Assembly (NCBI GenBank): GCA_018907035.1
Contig: JACCIC010000053.1
Location: 489,501-553,500 of the forward strand
DNA: 64,000 nt
Direction: 5' to 3'
Origin: Sycobia sp. Sy_11
Taxonomy: Eukaryota; Arthropoda; Insecta; Hymenoptera; Epichrysomallidae
The notes below the pieces were generated by a model. That model was given only the letters and a program-made list of their open reading frames with translations, searched no databases and was not told the DNA's origin. Positions 1-15,392 of this stretch are shown one piece after another. Both the position numbers and the translations under genes were made by a program. The number at the start of each line of letters is the position of its first letter. The first letter of the stretch is position 1.

Positions 1-874
1 ATACGTTAAGGTTTTTTTTATCGAATATTTAAGCGAATAGCAAATTCAATTGCAATTAGACTGTATTACTGTTTTGAACGCTATTGATCGGGGGGGACGG
101 GGGTGTGGCACGATCTCAGCACGATCAAAATCGAGATCAAAATTGACCAAACAGACGACCTAAAGCTTTATTACTTAAAATCATTAACAAATGAATGTAA
201 TTTAACAAAACGAGACAGCAATTTATCCATACAAGCGAAATGAAACATCGGAGGCTATCGCCTTGCTTTATAGTTTGAAATATAAATATATATACGTATA
301 TAGAAAAAAATACGTCGAACGATGAAATAATGACGTTTAAAACTATATATTGCCATGTGTGCGTGCAAATATTGAAGAGGGATTTACGGTGGAATATTAA
401 TAGCATCGGCCAGCACATACTTCCGACAGCGAAGACTTGGAGGCGACCCCGTATGGAATGTCCGAATGGAATCGTCCCGGTTTTCGAAGACTCGGGAAGG
501 CTGTAACAGTATATAATACACGTGCGCGCACGCACACACACACTAATACATACGCATACACACCGGAATTTTCGTTGTCCCCATTAAATGACCAGTTTGA
601 GACTTCTATATATACGCGTTATGAAATGTAGATTCCGAAGTACGTACGTTAAGTAATCAAAAATATTGGAGGTAGGACATTGATCATCTTCATCGTCATA
701 TATATATAATAAAGAAAATTAATTATAACAATAAAATTATGTACTAGTAATTATCTCATATGGATTTAACGTTTCATTTCAGATGTAAATTCACTTCCAC
801 ATTAGTATTAGGAACCTAAAATCGTATAATAATATAGAAGTGTAATTGCATAAAAACTGAAACATTAAATCCAT

Positions 875-924
<50 letters not shown>

Positions 925-1119
925 ATTTTATTGTTATAATTAACTTTCTGTCTTTGTTTCTATTACATTTTTTTTATTTAATTTTTTATCCAAATGCTAT
1001 ATACATTATTTTTTAATTAAAGACTGATAAAACACCAACTTATAATAACCCACTTGTTTTTATTTAGAAGCAGAAAATCGTTTCGCCCATCCTATATTTC
1101 GGCTGAATGCGCTCTTAGG

Positions 1120-1165
<46 letters not shown>

Positions 1166-1286
1166 CGTTTAAAACAAAAAGGATAAAAGGAAGGAAACAA
1201 ACAGTTCTGTAAATATATGCGCAGCGGACCAAGAGAGCAAAGAACGACGTCAAAATGTATCCGCTCTCTAGCATTCGCTCTTTGTC

Positions 1287-1345
<59 letters not shown>

Positions 1346-2309
1346 CCAATCTGAAAATATTACGAGACAATCCCCGCTTGCTTTTTTAATTCGCTCTTCT
1401 ATATTTAAAAGTTTGCAATTCTTCTTTTAATATTCATAATTTCAAGTCGTTCGATGATGGCATGGTATACGGATTAGCGGTATTTCTGTTGACGATCAAA
1501 GATTTTTGAACGTTCATTGATAAGAATTATATCGGGCGAGAGACGAAATAAAGTTTTATATTAATACGGATGTTACGACAATTATTATTTATATTTAAAA
1601 TTAAATATACTCAATATTATAACGATTTTCTTGAATAGTACAACGGGTGTGAAATTCCGACTTTGCACTTTGATTTGACAGTGTGTAAAAGTAGCATTTT
1701 TAAATTTGAAGATTTTCACCCGCCATGTTATAAAATACACGACACAGTGGAAAGCATTTTTACACTCATATTTAGTGTTACGTAATGCCGGCGTAAAATA
1801 TGTATTTGCACACTGTGTGCGCTGTTAGCCGAAGCTGGCTGTGGCCGTAAAACGGATTTTTCATCACATTCGCTCCGTAAGTTTAAAGCACGTTTATGCG
1901 CGTGTAAAATTTTTTTTTTTCCACCCGATTTTTAACAATAACTTTTAGAAGCATAGCAATTATTGAGAAATTTTTTTTACCCGTAGAATTATTTATTCTC
2001 CATACATATTGTATATTATAAATAAATTGCGCTATCGGTTTCTTTATTTGTTAAAAATTTTAAAAACAAAAAAAAAAAAAAAAATAGAAAATTATTTTCA
2101 AATTCTCCGAATAATTAATTATCAGCGAGGCATGACTATTCTTAAAGCCAAGTATAATATTTACTTTCTTCTCGTCTGCGATTCCCATTGGCGAAAGCAT
2201 TTAAAATACATTCAAGTTTCCAGAACCGAATAGAACGAAACCATGCATATAATAAATCGTATGTCCAAAGTGACGTTTCGAAAATTTCCTGCGCAGCGTC
2301 GATCGCAGC

Positions 2310-2311
<2 letters not shown>
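1..2311. other. Gene-free AT-rich stretch with (TA)n tracts
   Basis: No coding region was recognised. Pure (TA)n tracts lie at about 878-920, 1123-1164 and 1290-1343. Open frames here are either the microsatellite read as Tyr-Ile repeats or short AT-rich frames. A possible diverged short inverted repeat involving GTGTAAAA-type sequence lies near 1,670-1,765. Confidence 0.6.
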
Positions 2312-2366
<55 letters not shown>

Positions 2367-2786
2367 CGGTATTCGTAGCCCTTCCCAACTCAAGGTAGGG
2401 GTAGAATCGCGCGCCCCTGCGCCCCTGCACCCCACCTCCCGCGAGCCTCGCGGTCCGCGCGGCGTGTCTTCATACATCTGCATATGCATATATGTATATA
2501 TGTATACGTGCGTATATATAGCCGCGCGCGCGCGCGCGCGAATATATAGAAGAGACAGGCTAATAATAAATGCGCCCACGCTCTTTCGCGTCAGCTGGTG
2601 CAGCGCATTCCAGTCGCCCGCCGCGGCGCCGAGCGGCCGCCGAGAGCGATTGCACTCGACGCGCTTCGCGGGCCGTCGCGCTCGAGCCGCCGATCGGGCC
2701 CGTTGCTCGCGAGGCGCCCGCCCCCGCCGCCCCGGTGCGGCTCGCGTTACCGCTCGTCCATGTATATAGTATATACCGTGTTGGTC

Positions 2787-2824
<38 letters not shown>

Positions 2825-2940
2825 ATTGGAACAAACTTCCTCGTGCGGATTCGCGTGATCCGCCTTCTCCTCGGCAGATCCCAAGTCGGCAATGGAGTGG
2901 GGCGCCGCCACCTCGAGCTCGACCGAGTTTTAGCCTTATA
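2312..2940. other. CpG-rich block with flanking microsatellites
   Basis: GC-rich sequence with many CpG sits in AT-rich surroundings. It contains (TA)n at 2312-2362, (CG)n at about 2522-2540 and (CT)n at 2791-2822. Several arginine/alanine-rich open frames overlap on both strands, as expected from composition, and none resembles a known protein. It could be a distal promoter or untranslated exon; direction is unknown. Confidence 0.35.
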
Positions 2941-3321
2941 AATGTCAATTCATCGCGTTTCGAGTCCTTCCTCCCATTAACGCCCAACAATGCGAAGTTT
3001 CGCGTGCGAATGCATTTTTATTGGGACGATTAGCTGCCAGTGTTTGGATCTACGAGCGAGTTTATTTTTTTATTTACTTATTTTGTCTCATTGGCCGGTG
3101 CGATGGGCGAGTGGGCCCTGTGATATTATTATGCTTAGATTGTATTCATTGTAACTATCTGTGATATTGATAAGCAGGGCTTACTGCATTGTTACATACA
3201 GTATTTACGTTTCGCGTTATTTTAATAACCTATGGAATTTTAAGTATTGACATATCCTGTGCAGTCATATCTTATTTTAATAATGTAATTCATCATGATA
3301 TTTTGTACTCGTCATTGTTCG

Positions 3322-3367
<46 letters not shown>

Positions 3368-3950
3368 TCCTAAAAAATTCTCTCAGTTAAAAACTAAATT
3401 GAGAGAAGCTTACCGTCATGAGTTCAAATGGTTGAAAGTGGGATACCCGTAGGCAATATTATCCGGCTTGCTCACTGTTTAAATTACTATCGAATGGAAG
3501 ACCCGCATACATTTTAGAACACCTTAGAAATTACATTAGCTTAAGACCGGTCCGTGGTGTCACTCCATCCCTGAAGATCCCAAGATTCAAGTCGGATTAC
3601 AAGCGAAACTCTTTTCACGTTTCCTCATCTTACCTTTGGGCATTCGTCTATCCGCAAATCGCGGAAACCAAAATACTTTTTCAGCCTTTAAACAAGCGCT
3701 ACATGATTTTTTTTTTTTTTTATCAGATTGGTAATCTGTCTAATGGGCTGTTTCATACTATATTAATTTGCATATATTAATGTTGCACCAAGTTTAGCTT
3801 ATTCTGAATCTATTAAACATATTGTTATTTAAGTTTAGCTTAATAATTAACTATTAGATTTAGATCGAGGATCTTATGTATAACTATTATTCACACTTTA
3901 TGTTTTGCACAACATAATGTGCAGTTAATAAAAATTTTAATCAATCGATC

Positions 3951-4080
<130 letters not shown>

Positions 4081-6639
4081 TAACTCTGGATCGCGCGTGC
4101 GCACCTGTGTGCGTCTCTGTGTGTGCTGGTATCTTTTTACTCAGTTATAATACGCGCGTGCCGAAGGATTCGTTGCATCGTACTCTCATGGTCAAGAACC
4201 TACGGGATTAATTTTAGAATGCGAAATCGGCGAAGTCGTATCTGTGAGCCGTGTGGATGTTTTTTTTCTCGTGTATTGAGGTGGATTGAGATTAGGATAA
4301 ATCTTAAAAGTTGGCATTTTTGAGTCGTATACATACCTTTAAACATACTTTTTTAGCTGATTCGTGTATATATATATATATGATAAGGTTTCGAAAACTT
4401 GGTTGGTTTTTCTTTTTAAGGCAAACTTTCTTTAAGAAATTTTTTAGCTAAATATCAATTAATATTTTTTTTTTTTTTTTTGCAATAAAATATTAAAAAT
4501 TGGAAAACCTCTTACCTTGAATTTATTTGAAACTCATACTTGGAAAAGGATAATGAACCAAATTATCGAAACATTGGCAAATATACAAAGAATATTGGAC
4601 TCATATATAGAGATACCTTTACCTAGATTTACAATTGTAACGAGTGATCGATTGGCATGTTTTTAAGTGAACTATTTTTCACGATTGCAACATTTGCAAT
4701 TTAATTTTCGAGAAACTGCATTTTTAGCAAAAGAAAAATTATATTACTCGTTACAGAATCCGATTGAGAGAGAAAAAAAACGATACTTTCATACGAATAG
4801 CCAACGCGTTGTATTTTAAATCGTTTATCTTATTAAGAGAAAATAAGGACAAAAAAGTCTACCCGTCAAAATTTATATTATACGGTATTTTTTCGGACTT
4901 TTATTTCGGTCGGTCGACAAAGCGTCATTGACGCGTCATTTACATTCGCGCCTCGGTCGTTTAATTCTATAATTATCGAGGCTAACAAGTGCCCGGTACG
5001 CAGCTATAACGTTGTTAAGCGCATTATGTGTATACAAGGGATGAATTTTAAAGACATTCGATATTCCGATATGTCCGTCCTGCACTCTGAGGGGAACTAT
5101 AGGCGCCCACCGAGATGATCACTTTCTTGCTAGTTGGTGAAAAATAATACACTAATTCCCTCAATTAACTGTCGTTATTTTTCCCCGCTGGACCTGCCTT
5201 TCGCTAATTTTATCGGAAGCTCTCTTACTTTATCTTATATCCCAATTTTCACTGCTATTATTCGCTTATCAGATGTTTTTAATCTCTAAAGCTGCTTTCT
5301 CACTCGTGCAAATTACAATTTTCTCCCCTTCAACATATTTATAACAAATATTAATTAATAAAACTATATACCACGGTTTTAATATCATTTGTATCAAAAA
5401 TCGTTAGAATTTTTTAAACTTTGTAAGAAAAATTCTTGCATGTTTACATGTTTGCAGTTTTCATTGAGAATTCTTAAGTCGTATTATTTTAAGTAAAAAA
5501 AAAAAAAAAAGAAAACTCAATAAGGTAAATAAGAAAAAGATTTGGATTGCATAAGTTTAGTTTTGTAATATGAAACAAAAATTGAAGGTTAAGAAGGAAG
5601 GCTATCCTTATTGAAGGATGGAAGTTTGAAGGGGAAAGATATATTTTCGACGCAGAAAAAGCAATTTCAGAGATTAAAAACTTAACAATCCGTTAAAAAT
5701 TTGTTTCTCCGATGGCCGTGCACCATAGTACCTTGGTCCATATAGTAATTCTCAGCGATTTAAAGGGTTAATTTTTCTTTTACGCAGCTCGAAACTGACC
5801 TACGTAGTTGAAAGAAGAAGGAACAACGTTTAGTTCAGATCTGACAAATACGAAAAGTGGATAATATTTAATAATTAAAAAAGGAACAAAATGAACTTTT
5901 GATCAATCGATCAGTTCAATTTTATATACAAAAAAGAAAAAAACTAGTTATCAAGATGGGATTAGAGTAATGAAAGTAATGAAAAATGCTCGAGAGTAAG
6001 AACAGACGCAATCTTATATTTTAACCTCGTTCATTCGTGAAATTTCTCTAAAAACGTTTCTCATACCTATCTCTCATTTACAGATATTTGTACCCATAGG
6101 TACTTGTAATATTTAAACAGTGTGTATAGGCACTTGTGAGAATCAAGACGTTGCTTCATTGGCGTATTATATTTAAAATCAATTTTCACTAAGATGCACT
6201 GAATATTATTATCATAGATATGTTATTCAAAATTGCATAAAATGAGACTTAAATCTTTTACTAGACCAGCGATGTATTTACATGTCAACTAACCATTACT
6301 GAAAACAAAAAAAAACAACAAAAAATACCAAGTAAAACGTATTATTGGGTAAATCATAAACAATAATATTTTTAACAACGTAAAATATACAGAGCTTAAT
6401 ATATCAACTTCTTACTTTAAGCGACAGTCGCTTGATTACACGTAGCCGTTAAAAATATCGAGGAGGATAATTATTTTATTTAAATTAAATTTTACTTCGC
6501 GCACTCTGAAGCCCGTAGGTAAACGCAGATTTTTCCACGTATTGCATGGAATAGAGGCGAAAATTGAGACACTCGGATTCTAATTATTAGCGGAGCAATA
6601 GATCTGTGATGTTTACAACAATAAAAATTGCCGTTTTAC

Positions 6640-6701
<62 letters not shown>

Positions 6702-8373
6702 GGTAATGGTTGCAAATGATGCATCATCGTCGGCGCGACGTCGACGGCATAAATAATTAACGAATTTTGCCAGCGGGAAAAGCCGTTTGAAGAAAATGAA
6801 AAAAAAAAAAAATTAACACGGACTCCTCGTTATATTGTTCGTATAGCTTGGCGTTTCGTGATATTATATATAGGTCTTTGTCGCATCTGAGTAATATAAA
6901 AATCAGTAGAAATGGGCGTTCATTGTCAGACAAAAATGTCGGCTTACGAATTGAGGTCACTCCGTGAAATTTACTGTAATTTTCTTGTTTTGAATTTTTA
7001 CATATTGAAACGACTATAAATGTGAACATAAACATAATACTTTCGTTCTTTTTACGGTAATTCAGAAGAATTTAAATTCTTTGTCGGGAATAAAAGAGAA
7101 TTAAACGTTTTATTTGCAGATTATATAAGCTTGGCTTAAAAATTTGACGGCTAATTCAGAAATTTTTTAATATCTCACATTGATTTACATATCACACGCG
7201 TTTTCTTTCATTTCATCAACAAACAAGTCTTAGTATTTAAAATAAATCTATTTAAACATAATCCGGCAAGTAAGGAAAACGTGTTAAATGTCGGAAAGCA
7301 AAGGGTAATTTCGGAAATATTTGATTACGAAAATCCAAATCCGAAGTCAAAATTTCCTTGTAAAATTAGAATTTTTAGGTTATGTGTGCGAAAAATGGCG
7401 TTATCCCTACTCTCGAGATTATTTCCAAATTTTTTAGTATTTTTTAATATTTTTGATTACACCATATTGTACTAATCCTATTTTTTAATTAAAAGTATTG
7501 TAATTTAAAATAAAAATACTGACAAAATAGCGTCATTCTTATAATTGCATTAATCATTAGAGTCATTGTTTCCATTTGGCCTTTTGTTCCTTGGAAAATT
7601 TTTGCTCGGGGTTTTCGATTATGTCAAGCGTGAATGATAAGTCGCAAGTGAATTTTGACGTTCCCGTGTTCAAAGTGTCGGATAAAGCGTCTAACAATAA
7701 AATAATGCCAGTTTTAATCAATGATCTCCGAAATAGCCAAGTAAAATCATTTTAAAAAGATTAACTACTTAATGCGATATGTATCTGGTAACTTCGAATG
7801 CCGGCGCTTTTCAGAAAAGGCAAAATTACTCCGCGAAACTTTTTAATTAATGAATAAAAGTAGCACTAACTCATGGAACTAATAAAATTTAAACAAAAAA
7901 GTGTTATCCTTCCGTACGAAACCTTCAATATAAAACGCCATTTTGCTCATGAACAATCACAAAAAAAGTGGTGCGATGGGTAAATTTTCACGAAAACGGC
8001 ACTATGCTGATCTGTATGTAATTTCAGAATTCAATCGTTATCCTACTCGATTCTTCATTGTATCTTTCTTCAACCTTTCGACGAGGCATAATTTCGCTCT
8101 CTATAAAGTGGTTCGAAAATAAAATTAACCCAGCAATTCTTTAGAATAACAATTATTAGGATCAGCTGCAGGTGTCGATCATAAGAAACTCGCGTGTGAA
8201 CTTTGGAAAGATCAAGTCTGCTGATACGGCGCATAGGGCTAGTTGGAATCATTTTTTTCTCTCAAATCTCAATTGAAAAACTTTACAAACACGCAGACTG
8301 ATCATAATGTTGCGATTTTCCGATAATTCTATAAATTATGTATTTCCAGTCGACACACACTGTTCACACACAC

Positions 8374-8416
8374 TTCATTCCATTCGACTCACTGTCTGTG
8401 AGTCGAATGGAATGAA
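8374..8416. repeat. Perfect 19-bp inverted repeat with 5-base loop
   Basis: The left arm TTCATTCCATTCGACTCAC (8374-8392) and its exact complement at 8398-8416 flank the loop TGTCT. The arms are not simple-sequence DNA, so chance pairing is unlikely. It may be a small foldback, a protein-binding palindrome or a short RNA hairpin. Confidence 0.9.
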
Positions 8417-8562
8417 ATGTCGTGCGCCATCATCAATATATCAAAAATATCAAAGGTGATAAGCGACCTCGAGGCCAACGATAAGTATCGCGTTTGAAAA
8501 TTTTTTGCTGTTGCAATACCGCATACGAATAAAATAATCGAATTTTTTCGAACTTTATGTGC

Positions 8563-8619
<57 letters not shown>

Positions 8620-8681
8620 CGGTATCACTTAGACGACGAGGAATCCAATATAACAGTGGCGTGACCCGTGAGGGAGACTTT

Positions 8682-8748
<67 letters not shown>

Positions 8749-8940
8749 AATTTTTGTAAGAGAGATCGATCGAGTAAAAAACTGATGTGCCTCTTTTACA
8801 ATGTAAAACGCAGTGTACGAGATCGAAAAGATTTACTTATTATATGGAAATAGTTCTCGTACATGAAATCCTCGATAATCGACAAGACTCCATCTCGTTT
8901 CTTCTCAAACTATCCCCTCGAGTAGCAGAATCCCAGTATC

Positions 8941-9103
8941 GATGTACGCGCGCGATCCCGATACTCTGTACACTATATAGATATAGTATAGGAACCGGGC
9001 GGCGCGTGGCGCGGCGCACGTGCGCAGCTCTCGATCGGCGCGGTGCGGCAACGAGCAGATTTCCGACGAGCGTCGCGGGCAACGCGCGCATATGCTGCTG
9101 TTG

Positions 9104-9151
<48 letters not shown>

Positions 9152-9427
9152 ATGTATGTGTCTCCATGCGGCGTGTTTCACATGTACGTATTAATTAACG
9201 CGCACGCTTTATGCATATAACATCCACGGCCATCGAGACGCGAGCGCACACGCTAAGTCTCTTTAAAATTCGTGTCTCTCGGTCGCTATTCGGGGCGCGG
9301 CGGGGCGGGGGGGGGGGCAAACGCGCGTAAAATACCGGCCGCGATTCGAGCTCCTCCCGCGTCGCCGCGAAGGAAGGACGCGCTCATTCACATCATTATA
9401 TATAGATATATAAACACATTTGCGATG

Positions 9428-9506
<79 letters not shown>

Positions 9507-9822
9507 GCTACTTCTTTGACACATTATAATACACATGCCGCCCTATCCACTCGCTATGCTGGTTTGGGCGCGTGCTGCTAGCAGCCTCTCTGTTCTCTCT
9601 CACTCTCTCTCTCTCTCTCTCTCTGTTTGCCGTGCCTTGCCACCTCGTTAAAGTCTGTTACATTACTTAGTCGTTGGCGAGTCGTCGTCGTCGTCGTTCG
9701 TCGCGCCAAGCCTTAGTCAGAGCGCGCCTGCTCTCTTTTCTCTCGCGCCGCGTCGCTCATAAATGTATATTTGAATATATATATAACGTTTCGCGTGCGG
9801 GAGTTTGGCTATCCGCGTGTGT

Positions 9823-9881
<59 letters not shown>

Positions 9882-10730
9882 GTATAAATATTAAATACCT
9901 CGGGTACGCTGTGTTAATTCGACCGAGTGTGCGCGTGTGCCTATGTGAGTGCGTGCGCGATTGCATCGTATAACCCGAACAGATCGCCCGAATGTCGGGA
10001 GTCGAGTGCGCGGAGAGCTAGAAGTTTCGGGGGGAATCGTTAGGGAGGTTCCCCGGTGAGCGCCCGTTTCATTCTTTCTTTGGAGATTATAGAGATAGAC
10101 AAATTGATCCTTTGCACGTCGACGTCGTCAACAACAAAAAACAAAAGCAAAAAAAAAAACGCACCATAAAGATTTAATTAAACAGTAAACAATAATTATA
10201 AAGAAAATAGAAGACACAGAGCGCCAGAGAGAGAGAGAGAGAGACAGAGAGAGAGAGAGATAGTCTTTATACAAGCCAAAAAAATAAGGACCCCCTCTCC
10301 CCACCTCCCGCGCGCGCGCGCCCCGACTCTCTTCTCCCTCCCCCCCCCTCCGTTTTTTTAACGATGCGTACAGCGATCGCGGAAAAAATTCCCCGAGAAT
10401 TTTGTTTACAAACATCAAGGCAGCTCCCGGATCTCGCGCACGTAACACGCGTTTATAATGCACGTACACGCGGTCGCGTTCGCGGGCCGCGCGTAATACT
10501 TCTCGCTGTGCGCCGCGCGCGCACTGTATATATATATATAGAAGCGAGCATGCGTTTGCATGGCCGACCAATGCGCTTGGTTTAACGAACGCGCGCGCCC
10601 AGCGTCGCGTAGCCTTGGTTGGATTTTCGCGGCCGCGCAGATGCGCTGTTTCACGGCCGAGCGTATTATTGCGTGAATTAATAATAGGGATAATTAACGA
10701 GGCAGTGCTGCGTGTACGCGTATGCATTTA
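8941..10730. other. CpG-rich, microsatellite-dense block; possible distal promoter or 5' exon
   Basis: Alternating GC-rich sequence and microsatellites: (TA)n 9111-9149, (CA)n 9431-9474 joined to (TA)n to 9502, (TA)n 9833-9878 and (GA)n around 10,228-10,262. Sub-blocks at 9,000-9,100, 9,640-10,060 and 10,300-10,670 are CpG-rich. On the plus strand the 9.6-10.05 kb block ends in a good donor, CCCCG|GTGAGC, at 10,055/10,056. That would suit an untranslated first exon of the downstream B56 gene, but nothing ties them together directly. Confidence 0.3.
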
Positions 10731-11353
10731 AAATTGATACTCTGACATTGTCCACTTATTAACCGACGTTCGCGGCTGATTCTTCAGCGATTTTCATCCC
10801 GAAATCGTTGCGCGCATGAATCATTGCGCGCTCTCTAGCACAACGGTACGATTGATAAACGAAAAGGTTGATTGATTGTAAGCGTCATTGTATTACTATA
10901 TGGATGTATTAGGACCGACGGTGATGATAAGGTCGAGCGACGAATGCTAAATAATAATACGAATGATATATATATAATCAGCGGATTTTATTTTAAAAAA
11001 TTGCCTGCTCGTCATCATATAGAAATTCCCTTGTTCTGGTTACATTGAGAGAAAAGGCATTTCAGCGGGAAGAAGAGAAATCGAACGCGATGTGTATATA
11101 AGTATATATAGAATGGTTTCTAAATATAACATATATGCATAGTTTGATTATCATAAATTTGCAAGCAGATCACGTCCGTGGCTTGCCCGTCGCGCTCACC
11201 ATTTACGAGTATGCGATGAAAATTAATATGATATTTATAGCGAGAAAGAGAGAGAGGGAGAGAGAGAGTGAGAGAGTGAGTCGTAAAAAGAGAGCAAAAC
11301 AAGGAACTCCTCCCGCGAGTATGCATATATAGTCAAGTAAAAGAAAAGAAACG

Positions 11354-11410
<57 letters not shown>

Positions 11411-11767
11411 CCGCGTCTACTTACTTAGCGCCAAAGAATTTCTCCGGCAACAAGTATCTTCTACATATGCACGTGTGTGCGTATACGGTATCTGTACCGC
11501 GCACGCATCGAAATCAATATTGCGCAATCCCCGCGCGCTCTTTCGTGTGTATATATATATATGGTAAAACGCACACCCATCCGATACACATACACACACA
11601 CATACACGGACGACGAATCGCGGCCGTACAACTCGGTGATAAATGTGCGCACGCTAACTGTATTAACGACCAGACGTCGTTTACAACGCGAACAAGAAGA
11701 AAAAATGTCCCACGCCCGCCGAATTCTCGGATCAATTGCTGCGGCAATTGTAGCACGCGCGGTACTG

Positions 11768-11832
<65 letters not shown>

Positions 11833-13387
11833 GATAAACTCTTTCTGGCTTCGTATAGAAATATAAGCGCAGGTCGATCGAATTTTTTCTCTCTTTATAT
11901 CTTTAGCGTTTCGAACCAAGTCTGGCGGGACGCGGCCCACGCGAATTTTTTTCACGAACTAATATATGAAGCATTGTGGCCTAATCTCGGACGTCACAAA
12001 ATGCGGAACCGAGCATACGTAGCTAAAGAAAAAATCGAGATCATTAGAAGTATTATGAGAATTGAGAAACTTGAAAATTGTATAAAATAATCCGATGTAT
12101 GTAAGATTAAGAGATCGATCAATCGATCGGATACTTGATTATACTGACAGTTTGAAATTTTCCAGAATGTTTTTTTATTATACTTTTATATAGCACCGAC
12201 GACACCATCCTGTACAAAGTATATAATATAGCGATGAATACGAAGTCGTGTATCGTTTTTCTTAAAAAAAAAAAAAAAAAACAAAAACAAAAACCAGTTA
12301 TGACATAAATAATATAAAATTATAATCAATCAAACCAGAGATCTTAATTCCTAGTAAAATATTATTCGATTTTTAATTAGTTATGAATTAATCGTGTCCG
12401 ATTATAGATTACAATTCTTTTATCCCTACTTTTATGATTGTTACTTTTATTGTTTGACATGATTGCTATTTTCAAGATAACATTTAAGGGGATGTTACGA
12501 GTATTTTAGAATACACGCGCGCACACACAGACACACACACACACACACAGAGAGACAGATGGTGGAAGATGATTATTTATCGAGCTTCTTTTTGCGACGA
12601 ACAATAATATAATATCACCGGTAATCCGCTAAATAATGAAAATCGCGACGATTATAGGTTGCAAAAAAAAATTCCTGTACCTTAAAACAATGTTGGATTT
12701 TTTAACGAAAAAAAAAACACGGAATTATTAATGTACAATAATTGTCGGTCGTGGCGTGAAAAAACACTATCAATGCTTCCGTCGCGTTACGCTAATTCGT
12801 ACGGTCGGACTTTAACAATGCGACCTCCTATTCCGTTCATATTTAGGCGTGACGATATATAGGCCTGTCCAAATACAGGACACGACTATTGCGAGATAGG
12901 AATAATTTTCTTTTTTTTTTTTTTTAATTTAATCATCTTTTTTCAAAGCTCAAGCTTTAATAATCTGTCTTTAATTGTGAATCTCGTGTATTTTAATCAA
13001 AATTTGGGCTGGACAAATGGCCGAAACCATGAAAACATCCTCTGTCGGTCACTTGTTTTTATTAAATCATTATTTTAATAATGAATAAGAATGAGAATAA
13101 AATAATTTCGGAGAATTCTAGCCGTACTGTAAGCGCGAGAGCTGGCATCGAAAAATTTCTTCGCGGCATATCTAAATATTTAACCTTGTCCAATTGATTA
13201 TCGACATATACCATTGCGTTGCAATTTTTAATGTCCAAATTGCTCCCGACACTTTAGAAAACATTTTTTACACAAAATAGACGATATAATTTTTAATCGA
13301 CCGGCGCAATAGAGCGACAATTGTTTCGCTGCTACTTTTTTTTATCTCTCGTTCTGCTCTTGGTAATGGAATAGTCTTTCTTTCGTT

Positions 13388-13426
<39 letters not shown>

Positions 13427-13750
13427 ATAAATACAATTCAATTCTAATTCTCCCCTTGTCCTTTCGTTTAACCTTTACTTCCACATCGGACGGAATTTCT
13501 CAAAATACAGCCGTGTTCCATAATGCATACTCCATACAGTTCGAATAATACGAGAATATGAGAAAAAAATCCAGCTTCACGTTAAAATACGCCGCGGCTC
13601 GTTATAATTTGTATACGTTGTGCGTAACGCGCGCAATGTTTTGAAAGCTCGTGTATAATGGCGCGCGCATGTGACTTTGATCGGCACACGAGATGTGCGC
13701 GCGTGTGAACGAACGGCAAAGAAAAACAAAATTTATCCGAACGAGAGCGA

Positions 13751-13805
<55 letters not shown>

Positions 13806-14869
13806 AAGAACGGGCTTAGAAAGTCATTGGATTATATATATATATATATATCATGGTAGCGATATAATCAGCTGGATAAATCTCATCGTTTTACAAAATT
13901 TATCTCGATTTCTTTTAGCGATTCTCGATCAAAACACACTCTTAGGATATAAGGAAGTTATGTCAAACTCGTCACGATGATTGCGCGGTCTTACACATAC
14001 ACAAAATATATTATTATTATTATTATTATTATTATTGTTATTATTATTATTATTATTATCGCTAGCCGATTTTTAAATTAATCAGGCGTTGGTATATGGC
14101 GCCTATCAAAAAAAAAAACAAATTAATACGTAACCTCCACGTTCTTGCTTCTCGTATTAAGAGTGTTTTCTTGTATTTTTAGAATAATTCTAAGAAAAAT
14201 TTTATTATTCGTTAAAAGGTAAAACGGAAGAACAGAAGGAATACTTCTACGGAATTCATTGCACATTTAAATTAAAAAAAAAAGAAAAATTCACTTTGAT
14301 TTACAATTATTGCTTAGCCTTCGTTAAGTTTCGCATAAACCTTATAGACTTGGCTCGTACCTGATCGTGAAAATTTTATTAGTCACTTCGCTGGTTTCTT
14401 GTTTTTTTTTCTTCTTTTTTTTACGATAATACATAATTATCTATCGACATTGTACAAAGCAAAAATGATCAACAACGCGTGGATTTGTTTTTCTCAAATT
14501 TCACATGATAAAGTATATCACGAGAAAAACATATCTTCCGGTTGGATTTACCTCGATGTTTCTCATTAATTAATAATAGTCTTTCCGACTAACACAAACT
14601 TGAAATGGCCAAATATTCATCATTCTATCGATCAAGATCATATATATATATATATATTTTCCGAAGATTTGTCATATGTGTATCTCCATTCGCGCAATCA
14701 CTCGTGGTTATTTTTGAACCTTTTCACGAGAAGATATTAAAAGAAATGATTATTGTCCGTGAGAAAAACCAATTTCTCCTCCCTCCATATTTGGGATCGG
14801 TGGAAAATCGCCGAAAAAATACGTGGGAAGCTTCCGGGCAACGTCCGTGTCTTGGCATGTAAATCATCG

Positions 14870-14905
<36 letters not shown>

Positions 14906-15104
14906 GAATTCAATACCTGCTTCAACTAATGATAATTATGCGAAAAATTAAGGCATTATTGGACAGTTGGATTTCGAGCGAGCTGCCGAAAGGTTATTCT
15001 ATATATTTTTAGCTGCGACTGACGTGCGACCTACACGTGCACGGCTGGCTCCACGACGCGCCGTGCCGGCCGTCGGAGAAATTTGGCGCCCTCCTTGTCA
15101 ATTG

Positions 15105-15145
<41 letters not shown>

Positions 15146-15180
15146 CGATTCAGCGAGAATTCATTCATTCGTTTTCGAAT

Positions 15181-15227
<47 letters not shown>

Positions 15228-15335
15228 GAGGTATGCTCGAAAAATAGCCGGAATTTGGAAGTTTGGCAGGTGCGGTACACCTTTTTACGTTTTTTTAATG
15301 TTTTGTTTTAAGCGACAACCTCTAGAGTCACACGT

Positions 15336-15392
<57 letters not shown>

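Noticed and set aside
9431..9474. Regular (CA)n array considered as a CRISPR- or satellite-like structure
   Set aside because: A simple dinucleotide microsatellite with no spacers or larger repeat unit.
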